From Homoserinibacter gongjuensis (GTDB lineage: Bacteria > Actinomycetota > Actinomycetes > Actinomycetales > Microbacteriaceae): a DNA stretch of 64,000 bases. The DNA lies in contig NZ_BSVA01000001.1 of assembly GCF_030161875.1 (NCBI RefSeq), forward strand, positions 806,001 to 870,000, in the 5' to 3' direction. The position numbers and the translations under genes are program-made. The notes beneath the pieces were generated by a model, which saw only the letters and a list, made by a program, of their open reading frames with translations, ran no database searches and had not been told where the DNA came from. Below, piece after piece: positions 56,285-64,000 of this stretch. Numbering within the stretch: the first letter of the stretch is position 1; each line of letters starts with the position of its first letter.

Positions 56285-57462
56285 TGAGCGGCATGCTGTC
56301 AGGGATCAAGGTCGTCAGCTTCACGCACTTCCTGCAAGGTCCGTCGGCGAGCCAGCTGCTCGCCGACCTCGGCGCGGATGTCGTGAAGGTGGAGCCGCAT
56401 GGCGGCGCCTTCGAGCGCAGCTGGACGGGCCCCGACAAGTTCATCGAGGGCTACTCGCCCTTCTTCGCACTCGCGAACCGCAACGTGCGCAGCATCGTGG
56501 CCGACCTCAAGAACCCCGAGGGTGTCGCGGTGGTGCGCAGCCTCGTGCTCGAGGCCGATGTGCTCATCGAGAGCTTCCGCCCGGGCACGCTCGACAAGCT
56601 GGGGCTCGGCTATGAGCAACTCGCGGCCGAGAACCCGAGGCTCGTCTTCGCCTCGCTCTCGGGCTACGGATCCGACGGCCCGTACCGCGACCGTCCCGGC
56701 CAGGACGTGCTCGTGCAGGCCCTCTCCGGACTCGCGATGGCCACCGGCCGCGGCGGCGCCGACCCCACCCCGGTGGGGGCATGCGTGGTTGATCAGCATG
56801 CGGCCGTGCTCGGTGCGTTCGGCATCCTCGCCGCGCTGCATGGGCGTGAGCGCACCGGCCGCGGCGGGCTCGTCGAGTCGAACCTGCTGAACGCCGCCCT
56901 CGACCTGCAGATCGAACCGCTCGCCTACGCCCTCAACGGCTTCTCGTCGAGCCGCTCCACGAGCGGGGTGTCGTCGCCGTTCTACAACGCGCCCTACGGC
57001 GTGTTCGCGACCTCCGACGGCTACCTGTGCATCTCGCTCACGAGCCTGGAGGCGCTCGAGCGGGTGTTCGGCGACGCGTGGTTCGCCACCCTTGATCCCG
57101 GCAGTCGATACGAGGAGCGCGACGCGATCAACGAGCGCATCGCCGCGCACATGCACGGGCGCAGCACGGCCGGATGGTCGGAGCACTTCACCGCGAACAA
57201 GATGTGGTTCGCCCCCGTCAACGGTTACGACGAGGTCATCGTCGACCCGCAGGTGCTGCACAACGACAGCTTCGACGCGTTCGAGCACGAGACGGCGGGC
57301 ACGATTCGAACGCTCAAGCATCCGATCATGTACGACGGTGAGCGGCCGGGCATCCGCACAGCACCCCCGGAGCTCGGCCAGCACACGCGTGAGGTGCTCA
57401 CCGCCCTTGGGGTGGAAGGACCCGATGCAGAGGCGCTGTTCGCCTCGGGGGCGGTCGGCTAG
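56284..57462 (+). CDS. CaiB/BaiF family CoA-transferase
   Basis: Family III CoA-transferase of 392 residues. SGIKVVSFTHFLQGPSASQL, LADLGADVVKVEPHGG and RNVRSIVADLKNPEG are typical. The catalytic Asp that forms the acyl anhydride is likely in GACVVDQHAAVLG near 178. Its ATG overlaps the preceding stop (TGATG). It activates an organic acid by CoA transfer, feeding the adjoining enoyl-CoA hydratase. Intact. Confidence 0.9.
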   Translation: MSGMLSGIKVVSFTHFLQGPSASQLLADLGADVVKVEPHGGAFERSWTGPDKFIEGYSPFFALANRNVRSIVADLKNPEGVAVVRSLVLEADVLIESFRPGTLDKLGLGYEQLAAENPRLVFASLSGYGSDGPYRDRPGQDVLVQALSGLAMATGRGGADPTPVGACVVDQHAAVLGAFGILAALHGRERTGRGGLVESNLLNAALDLQIEPLAYALNGFSSSRSTSGVSSPFYNAPYGVFATSDGYLCISLTSLEALERVFGDAWFATLDPGSRYEERDAINERIAAHMHGRSTAGWSEHFTANKMWFAPVNGYDEVIVDPQVLHNDSFDAFEHETAGTIRTLKHPIMYDGERPGIRTAPPELGQHTREVLTALGVEGPDAEALFASGAVG

Positions 57463-58247
57463 ATGGCTGACTCCGAGCTGCTCGTCGAGCGTCGCGGTCA
57501 CCTCCTCTCGCTCGTGCTCAATCGACCCGCGGCGCGCAACGCCGTGTCGCCGGCCATGCTCGAGATGCTCACCGCGGCGATCGAGGAGGCCCGCGGCGCC
57601 CGCACCGACGTCGTCACGATCACCGGAGCGGGCGGCTACTTCTGCGCGGGCGCGGACATCGCCTCGTACACGACCCCGCGCGCGCGGCTCGCGGAGCTCG
57701 AGGCCTTCACCCGGGCCGCCCGGAACCTCTGCCGCGCAATCGAGACCCTCGATGCCGTGACCGTCGCCGCCGTCGACGGCCCCTGTCTCGGCGGCGGGTT
57801 CGAGATCGCCCTCGCCTGCGACCTGATCATCGCGGCCGACACGGCCCGGTTCGGCCTGCCTGAGACCCGACTCGGGCTGATCCCCGGCTGGGGAGGAACC
57901 CAGCGCCTGACTGCCGCGATCGGCGCCCCCGAGCCCGCCGCGTCATCCTGACCGCCGAGACTCTGCCCGCAGCGACCGCTCACGAATGGGGCATCGTCGC
58001 GCGCGTCGTCGCCGACTCGGAGCTCGCGGTCGAGGTCGACCGTTTCACCGACGATCTGCTGAGTCGCGCCCCACGGGCACTCACCGCGGCCAAACGCGCG
58101 ATCGCCGCCGTCACGGGGCACCACTGGCCCACGCACGGTGCTGACGTCGAGACCACCGAGCTCATGAGCATGTTCGCCTCCGCGGACGGCGCGGAAGGAA
58201 TCGACGCGTTCGTCACCAAACGTCCACCCCACTTCACCGGAGCCTGA
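57463..58247 (+). CDS. enoyl-CoA hydratase/isomerase (frame-broken)
   Basis: Crotonase-fold protein of about 261 residues. Oxyanion-hole segments are YFCAGADIASY and VDGPCLGGGFEIALACDL; the catalytic-Glu region is GLPETRLGLIPGWGGTQRL. A run of five C near 57928 should be six, after which RRVILTAETLPAATAHEWGI completes the protein. Starts directly after the CoA-transferase stop. Confidence 0.88.
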
Positions 58248-58254
58248 GGACCCC

Positions 58255-59635
58255 ATGCCGCTTCCCCGCACACCTCCCCGCATCTGGAGGACTGGCGCAT
58301 CGACTCGACCGTCGGACTCGACCACGGCCTGCACGTGCTCGCGGACGTCGACGTAGTCGTCGTCGGCCTCGGCGCTGCCGGCGTGGCGGCTGCGACAGTG
58401 GCGGCCGAGGAGGGGCTCAACGTGCTCGCCGTCGAACGCTACGGCTTTGCCGGTGGCGCCGCGGTGGCGGGCATGTCGGGCACCATCTGCGGGCTGTACC
58501 TGGCGAGCGAGCGCCCCGACGACGGGCCGACGCAGGTGGTCGCGGGATTCACGGAGCGGTTCCGACTCGCCCTCGCCGCCCGCGGCGGGCTCACCGAGCC
58601 GCAGCTGTACGGCAAGACGTGGACGGTCGCCCACGACCCCCTGATGTGGCGTGAGGCGGCCGACGCCCTGCTGACCCGATCCGGCGCCCGGATCATCTAC
58701 CACGCGGTGGTCACCTCCGCCATCATGGACGGCCGCGCAGTCCGGGGGTGATCCTGGAATCGAACGCCGGCCGCGTGGCTGTGCACGCGAAGCGCACGAT
58801 CGACGCCTCCGGTGACGCGGCGGTCGTGGCCCGCGCGGGCGGCGACTACTACTTCGGCGACGGCGGCCGCATCCAGAACCCCACGATGTTCTTCCGGCTC
58901 GGCGGTGTCGACACCGAGGCGTTCTGGAGCGCCTACGGTAGCGATACCATCTGCCCGCCATGGGTGACGGATGCGATCCGCAGCGCGCGCGCGGACGGCG
59001 CCGAGCTGCCGCGCGAGAAGGTGTGGATCTTCCGTACCCCGCGCCCCGGCGAGCTGCTCGTCAACGCGACGCGCCTCGCCGGTCGTGACGGGCGCGTGCT
59101 CAACGTCATCGATCCGGAGGACTTCACGATCGCCGAGATCGACGGTCGACGCCAGATGCGCGAGTACGCCGATTTCCTGCGTGAGACCCTCCCCGGCTGC
59201 GCCGACGCCTACGTGGTCGACACGGGCGTGGAGGTCGGCATCCGCCAGACCCGCAGCATCGCGGCCGAGGTGACGCTGCGCAACGATGATGTCGTGAACT
59301 GCCGAAAGCGCGACGACGCGATCGTGCGCTCGCCCTGGCCGATCGAGCTGCACGACGGCGCACGCCCGAAACTGCACTGGCTGCTCGACGACTGGTACGA
59401 GGTGCCCTACGGCGCTCTGCTCCCGATGGGGCTCGACGACGTCATCGTCGCTGGGCGATGCCTCGGCGCCGAGCACGAGGCGCTCGCCTCGGCTCGCGTC
59501 ACGGCTCAGTGCTTCGAGTACGGTCACGCCGCCGCACGCGCCGTGACCCTCTCGCTCGAGGCCGACGTGGCCCTCCGCGATATCGATGTGACCGAGTTGC
59601 GTCGCGCGATGCGACGCGCGGGGAGCAGCCTCTGA
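58255..59635 (+). CDS. FAD-dependent oxidoreductase (two frame breaks)
   Basis: About 460 residues of the FAD_oxidored type. The FAD motif is DVVVVGLGAAGVAAATVAAE and the substrate domain carries TICGLYLASERPD, RTIDASGDAAVVARAG and DTGVEVGIRQTRSI. The C-terminal FAD site is DDVIVAGRCLGAEHEALAS. Missing bases near 58266 (four C) and 58748 (five G) split the frame. ATG at 58255 after the hydratase stop. Likely oxidises a hydroxyl or amine of the cluster substrate. Confidence 0.83.
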
Positions 59636-59647
59636 GACTTCGTGATG

Positions 59648-59662
59648 GTGCACAATGTTCAC
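59648..59662. promoter_or_regulatory. palindromic site upstream of lacI-type gene
   Basis: GTGCACAATGTTCAC is an odd-length palindrome (GTGxACA/TGTxCAC) 64 bases upstream of the regulator ATG. It does not resemble the 50.1/54.1-kb operators, so it may be autoregulation by another mode or a separate regulator. Confidence 0.45.
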
Positions 59663-59725
59663 GTACCCGCACTGTGCCGTGCGTGCCGACCTATCGGTCG
59701 GCCCAGATGAAGGGGCCTCTGCTCG

Positions 59726-60729
59726 ATGGTGAGGCTCAAAGACGTCGCCGAGCGCGCCGGAGTCTCGGTGTCGGTCGCATCCCGTGCGCTCACTGACGAC
59801 AGCCAGGCACGCATCAGCGCCGACACACGCGCGCGGATAGCCGCCGCCGCCGCCGAACTCGGCTACCAACCCGACCACCGCGCCCGGGCCCTGCGGCTTT
59901 CGCGCTCGGGCGCCATCGCGCTCATCGTGCCCGAGGTCAACAATGCGATCTTCGGCGGGCTGCACGCCGGCATCCAGGAGGCGTGCCAGGAACGCAAGAC
60001 GGCAGTGCTCCTCGGTCAGCTGAACGCCTCCGACCGCTCTGCCGACTCTCTCTCGCGGCTGATCGGCAACGGTCGCGTCGACGGAGTGATCCTGCAGCGC
60101 GCCGAGGACTACGACGACGCCTCGCTGCAGGCCGCGCTGAACATCTCGGTGCCGACGGTGCTCTTCAACTCCCAGCTGGAGGGGCACGTGGGCTCTGTCG
60201 TGCTCGACGACCCCGCATCGGTGCGCGTCGCGTTCGAGCATCTGCGCGGCCTCGGCCACGAGCACATCGGCTTCATCGCGGGCGCCGCCCACCACGATGC
60301 CGCCGCCCGACGGCTCGCGGCGTTCACCGAGCTCACGGCGCAAGACCCGCACCCGGAGTGGGTGCAGGCGGGAGGGTGGGAAGCGCCCGCCGGTCGCGAT
60401 GCGATGATCCGCATCCTCGAGCTCGCCGACCGCCCGACCGCGATCGTCGTCGCCAGCCTCAACGCGGCGGTCGGTGCATTGCACGCGACGGCCGAGCTCG
60501 GCGTCAGGGTGCCCGAGGACCTCTCGATCGTGTCGATTCACGATGCCTGGATCGCTTCGTTCACCGTGCCGGCGCTCACGACAGTGCGGATGCCGATGGT
60601 CGCGGCCGGCAACCAAGCCGCCGACATGCTGCTCGACCACCTCGACGGCGCCCCCTCGAGGATCGCGTGCTCACGAGCCCGGCGCCCGAGCTGCACGTTC
60701 GAGGTTCGAGCGCCGCGCCCCGGGGCTGA
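59726..60729 (+). CDS. LacI-family transcriptional regulator (frame-broken at 3' end)
   Basis: A 334-residue repressor. The HTH/hinge is VRLKDVAERAGVSVSVASRA then ARIAAAAAELGYQPDHRARAL. The sugar-binding core is FIAGAAHHDAAARRLAAF and SIVSIHDAWIASFTVPALTT. A run of five C near 60655 should be six, giving a natural end LEDRVLTSPAPELHVRGSS. Convergent with the DUF6807 gene. It is the obvious candidate to bind the two TGnGCAATCG-type sites. Confidence 0.92.
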
Positions 60730-60751
60730 CGACCGCTTCGCGACGGGCCGC

Positions 60752-61645
60752 TCAGAGGAGCGCCCGCACGGCCCCCGGGTCCAGATGGCCGTCGGCGATC
60801 ACGAGCCGGTGCTGAAAGGCCAGCTCGCCACGTGCCGGCACCGTGAGCCCGTCGACGTAGGCGTGCGCCCAGCCGATGGCCGAGAAGGGTTCGAAGCGGT
60901 GCAGCCAGCGATGGTGGCCGACGGTGGGCTGATCGCCGAATGCGAGCCCGAGGGTGACCTCGTCGCCCGCCACGGTGACGCCGTGCACGATCATGGTGCG
61001 CGACTCGCCACCCGACTCGCTGAGATCGACGCCGTCTCCATCGATCGCGGCCGCGGCGAAGCCCTCAGCCAGGCGCAGCCAGAGCCCACCGTAACCACCG
61101 TCGGGGCGGCCGCGCTGTGCGGGGGTCTGCAGGGCGACGTCACTGCCCGTGGCGCTCGTGAGGGTCGTCGCGAAGTCGATGAGGAGCGCCGGGATGCCCT
61201 CCAGCTGCGCGACGACGAAGCTCCACGAGCGTCGCTCGTCGAGGAGGGGCTGACCCTCGTGTCCGACCCAGCGCACGCTCTCACGAAGCGTCGCACCCGC
61301 GTCGCCTGACGCCTCCGACGTCCACTCCTGATGATCGATGCGCCCCTGGTCTTCGACGACGATGTAGCCCTGCTCGGGACTGAAGTACGTGCCACCACCC
61401 CAGAGGTTGTGGGCGTCGACGCGGGGGAACGCGAACGACAGTCCGTGATGCCAGGTGTGGTCTTCGGGCGCGAAGCCTGTGACCGTGACGCCCCCAGGCG
61501 TGCGCAGCGGATGGATGAACGGCTTCGGCGTATCGATCGGCCCGATGCCATGGCCGAGACCGAAGTGGGCGACCGACGAGCCGTCGAGCAGCAACTCGCG
61601 CTCATCGTGCGCGTGGTCGGTGATCGTGAAGCGGGGCTCAGCCAC
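60752..61645 (-). CDS. DUF6807 (PmoA-like) family protein
   Basis: A 297-residue beta-rich protein. PKPFIHPLRTPGGVTVTGFA and EDHTWHHGLSFAFPRVDAHN are the family core with conserved histidines. It has no signal peptide. DUF6807 genes often sit in sugar-utilisation clusters next to Gfo/Idh dehydrogenases; activity is not established. The GTG start overlaps the dehydrogenase stop. Confidence 0.85.
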   Translation of the reverse strand: MAEPRFTITDHAHDERELLLDGSSVAHFGLGHGIGPIDTPKPFIHPLRTPGGVTVTGFAPEDHTWHHGLSFAFPRVDAHNLWGGGTYFSPEQGYIVVEDQGRIDHQEWTSEASGDAGATLRESVRWVGHEGQPLLDERRSWSFVVAQLEGIPALLIDFATTLTSATGSDVALQTPAQRGRPDGGYGGLWLRLAEGFAAAAIDGDGVDLSESGGESRTMIVHGVTVAGDEVTLGLAFGDQPTVGHHRWLHRFEPFSAIGWAHAYVDGLTVPARGELAFQHRLVIADGHLDPGAVRALL

Positions 61646-62750
61646 GACGCGCCTCCACCCGTGCCGGGCCCGATGCATCCAGCGCCTCATAGAACGGGTC
61701 GCCGTCGACGATCTCGCCGCGGGCGATCTCACGCCCCTCAGCGGATGACTTGTACAGCGCCGTGAGGAACTCGAGAGTCGCGCGCGACTCGAGAGTCGTG
61801 AGCTTCGGCTTCTCGCCCGCCCGCCAGCACGCGATGAGGTCTTCGAGCTGCGCACGGTGGGCGTTGACATGCATCTCGGGCTCGTCGGCCGCCCAGCCGT
61901 CGACCCGCATGGCCGCATCGCCCTCGCCGATCGTCGTCACCGACCACTCGTCGAGCAGCGGGAGGTAGAGGGTGTCGAGAGTCACGTTCGCCTTCTCGGC
62001 GATCACCTGCAGCTTCGTCTCCGGGTCGTGGCTCACCACGGTCGACACGATGCTGCCGATAGCCCCGGATGCGAACCGCACGCTGGCGACGCTCGCATCC
62101 TCCACGTCTATCGGTCGCGACACCGTCTCGGCGATCCCGCTGACGCTCGCCCAGTCCCCGCCCATGAGCCACAGGATCAGGTCGACGGCGTGGTAAGCCT
62201 GCGTCGTGGTGGAGCCGCCGAATTCGGTGGCGAACTTGCCGCGCCACGGCGCATCCCAGTACTCCGGGCCGCGGTACCAGTTCGTGTGGGCGATGCCGAC
62301 GAGCGGCCGCCCCCAGCGGCCGTTGCGCAGGTCGGCTTCCACCTGCCGCGATCCGCCGGAGTAGCGGAACTGCGACACCGTGACGCACCACCGTCCCGTC
62401 TCGGCCTCCACGGCCGCGATGCGATCGGCGGAGGCGAGGGACCCGGTGAGCGGCTTCTCGCAGTACACCCAGGCACCCGCGCGCATCGCCTCGATCGCGA
62501 GGGGCTCGTGCAGGTGCGGCGGGGTCGCCACGACGGCGATGTCGGGCGCGATCTCCGCGAACATCGTCGTGGCATCGGCGTACAGCGCCTCGCATCCGAA
62601 GGTCTCGCCCGCCGCGGTGCGACGTGCCTCGTCGGGGTCGACGATCGCGACGAGCTCCACGTCGGCGGCGAGAGCCTGGATGGCGGGCAGGTGAGCCGCG
62701 GCACCGATGCCGCCGGCACCGATGACGGCGATCCGTGCTCGAGATGACAT
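61638..62750 (-). CDS. Gfo/Idh/MocA-family oxidoreductase
   Basis: A 370-residue NAD(P) sugar dehydrogenase. The Rossmann motif is RIAVIGAGGIGAAAHLPAIQ, the catalytic signature VYCEKPLTGS, and the second-domain segment FGGSTTTQAYHAVDLILWLM. Intact. Likely oxidises a sugar or polyol imported by the adjacent ABC transporter. Confidence 0.93.
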   Translation of the reverse strand: MSSRARIAVIGAGGIGAAAHLPAIQALAADVELVAIVDPDEARRTAAGETFGCEALYADATTMFAEIAPDIAVVATPPHLHEPLAIEAMRAGAWVYCEKPLTGSLASADRIAAVEAETGRWCVTVSQFRYSGGSRQVEADLRNGRWGRPLVGIAHTNWYRGPEYWDAPWRGKFATEFGGSTTTQAYHAVDLILWLMGGDWASVSGIAETVSRPIDVEDASVASVRFASGAIGSIVSTVVSHDPETKLQVIAEKANVTLDTLYLPLLDEWSVTTIGEGDAAMRVDGWAADEPEMHVNAHRAQLEDLIACWRAGEKPKLTTLESRATLEFLTALYKSSAEGREIARGEIVDGDPFYEALDASGPARVEARRG

Positions 62751-62758
62751 GCGGTGAT

Positions 62759-63646
62759 TCAGCCTTTCAAACCGGTCGTGGCAATGCCCTGCACGAGGTA
62801 CTTCTGCCCCACGAGGAAGAAGCCGAACAACGGGCCGAGCGAGATGACGGCCATGGCGAACATGGCGCCCCAGGCGCTGTCACCACTCGCGTCGAGGAAG
62901 GAGTTCAGTCCCAACGGAACCGTGTAGTTGCGCGGATCCTGCAGGTAGATCATCGGAGTGAGGAAGTCGTTCCAGGTCCAGATGAAGGTGAAGATCGCCG
63001 ACGTCGCGAGCGCGGGCTTCAGCAGCGGCAGGATGACGTAGAAGAAGGTCTTCCAGGGGCCCGCGCCATCGATCTTCGCCGCCTGGTCGAGCTCGGTCGG
63101 GATACCACGCAGGAACTGCACCATGAGGAACACGAAGAAGGCGTCCACTGCGAGGAACTTCGGGACCACCAGCGGGAGGAAGGTGTTCACCCACCCGAGG
63201 TTCGCGAACAATACGTACTGCGGGATCAGCAGCACGTGGTGCGGCAGCATCAGCATGCCCATCATGCAGGCGAAGAAGATCTTCCGGCCGCGGAACTGCA
63301 TCCGCGCGAATGCGTACGCCGCGAGGGTGCACGCCACCAGATTGCCGAGCACCGAGAACAACGCGACGATCGTCGAGTTGATCATGAAGGTCCCGAACCC
63401 GACCCCGGCACCATTCCACCCGCGAACGTAGTTGTCGAGGATGAAGGGGTTCGGGATCGGCGACACCTCGGAGAAGATGTGCTCGCTGTCCTTGAACGAT
63501 GCGCCCAGCATCCAGATGAGCGGGTACAGCATCACGAGACCCACGGCGATCAGCAGGGCGTGCTTGAAGGTGCTGCGGCCGGCGCTTCGCTTGGTGCCCA
63601 CCGTCATCGCGACGGTGCTCTGGTCGAACTTCGTGTCAATCGTCAT
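62759..63646 (-). CDS. carbohydrate ABC transporter permease (MalG type)
   Basis: A 295-residue, six-helix permease. The EAA loop is PTELDQAAKIDGAGPWKTFF, the C-terminus VGQKYLVQGIATTGLKG. It overlaps the MalF-type gene by 11 bases. Second sugar transporter of the window, distinct from the one at 16 kb. Confidence 0.93.
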   Translation of the reverse strand: MTIDTKFDQSTVAMTVGTKRSAGRSTFKHALLIAVGLVMLYPLIWMLGASFKDSEHIFSEVSPIPNPFILDNYVRGWNGAGVGFGTFMINSTIVALFSVLGNLVACTLAAYAFARMQFRGRKIFFACMMGMLMLPHHVLLIPQYVLFANLGWVNTFLPLVVPKFLAVDAFFVFLMVQFLRGIPTELDQAAKIDGAGPWKTFFYVILPLLKPALATSAIFTFIWTWNDFLTPMIYLQDPRNYTVPLGLNSFLDASGDSAWGAMFAMAVISLGPLFGFFLVGQKYLVQGIATTGLKG

Positions 63647-64000
63647 AGTGCACCCAGTACTTCGAGAACCAGAAGTTGACGGCCGTCACGAGTGCGATGA
63701 CCACGAACAGGATCCAGGCCATGGCGCTCGCGTAGCCCATCTGGAATCCGGTGAAACCACGCTGGTAGAGGTACAGCGTGTAGAAGAGCGTCGAGTTGAC
63801 CGGGCCGCCGGTGCCTCCCGAGACGACGAAGGCCGGCGTGAAGGCCTGGAACGCTCCGATCATCTGCAGAATGAGGTTGAACAGGACGATCGGGCTCAGC
63901 ATCGGCAGAGTGATATGCCGGAACGAGCCCCATCGACTGATGCCGTCGACGGCAGCGGCCTCGTAGAGGTACTGCGGGACCTGGCGGAGAGCCGCGAGGA
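63636..64000 (-). CDS. carbohydrate ABC transporter permease (MalF type), partial
   Basis: The C-terminal 120 residues of a sugar permease; the N-terminus lies beyond the right edge. The EAA loop QYLYEAAAVDGISRWGSFRH is followed by ITLPMLSPIVLFNLILQM and the family motif TPAFVVSGGTGGPVNSTLFY. The binding-protein gene is expected further out. Confidence 0.9.
   Translation of the reverse strand, partial: LAALRQVPQYLYEAAAVDGISRWGSFRHITLPMLSPIVLFNLILQMIGAFQAFTPAFVVSGGTGGPVNSTLFYTLYLYQRGFTGFQMGYASAMAWILFVVIALVTAVNFWFSKYWVHYDD

Noticed and set aside
50144..60729. Cluster of decaying pseudogenes
   Set aside because: Frame breaks are single-base losses mostly in G/C runs with full conservation on both sides, and the same pattern affects housekeeping genes elsewhere in the window.

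Overview
The window is about 70% G+C, densely packed with short operons, and uses many GTG starts and GTGA/ATGA stop-start overlaps. The gene content points to a Gram-positive actinobacterium, most likely Microbacteriaceae: menaquinone synthesis, the system II (CcsB/ResB) cytochrome c pathway, ribosomal protein bS22 with its small HTH neighbour, an archaeal-type AspRS and the typical intergenic palindromes of that family. No rRNA, tRNA, CRISPR array, transposase, integrase or phage gene was seen.

Layout. 0-4 kb: menE, menB and menC with a small membrane protein. 4-8.6 kb: cytochrome c maturation operon (phosphatase, resA, ccdA, resB, ccsB). 8.7-11.4 kb: a luciferase-like/FAD-oxidase fusion divergent from an HxlR regulator. 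11.4-19.1 kb: alpha-glucoside operon (ROK regulator, two permeases, binding protein, GH15, GH31). 19.2-25.6 kb: nucleotidyltransferase, kinase-fold and Fic genes, aspS, small stress/redox genes, bS22. 25.7-32.7 kb: HTH protein, FUSC, ArsR, TrkH/TrkA potassium uptake, proC, CDF exporter, tadA, upp. 32.7-40.7 kb: a winged-helix regulator behind a cysteine-containing leader ORF, an exporter/MarR pair, a hydrolase, an amino-acid permease, MarR, and psuG-psuK for pseudouridine breakdown. 40.7-49.8 kb: AGPS-like FAD protein, PlsC, DUF3800, VOC/MarR pair, SDR, two ferritin-like proteins and a fatty-acyl-reductase/HAD fusion; together a candidate aerobic ether-lipid (plasmalogen) locus. 50-64 kb: a LacI-linked catabolic cluster (six-hairpin glycosidase-like protein, enolase-superfamily protein, DHDPS-type aldolase, epimerase, CoA-transferase, enoyl-CoA hydratase, FAD oxidoreductase, DUF6807, Gfo/Idh and an ABC sugar transporter running off the right edge).

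Two features cut across the window. First, about 25 genes are interrupted by single-base frame breaks, roughly 31 in total. Nearly all are repaired by adding one G or C, most often in a run of four or five. Both halves stay conserved, so I read them as consensus errors of the assembly rather than decay, and I annotate each gene over its full span. Second, a family of GC-rich palindromic repeats of the form GGTTTCGA(G/T)ACGC...CTCAACC sits between genes, supplies the stop codons of menE and menC, and is embedded in frame inside menB.
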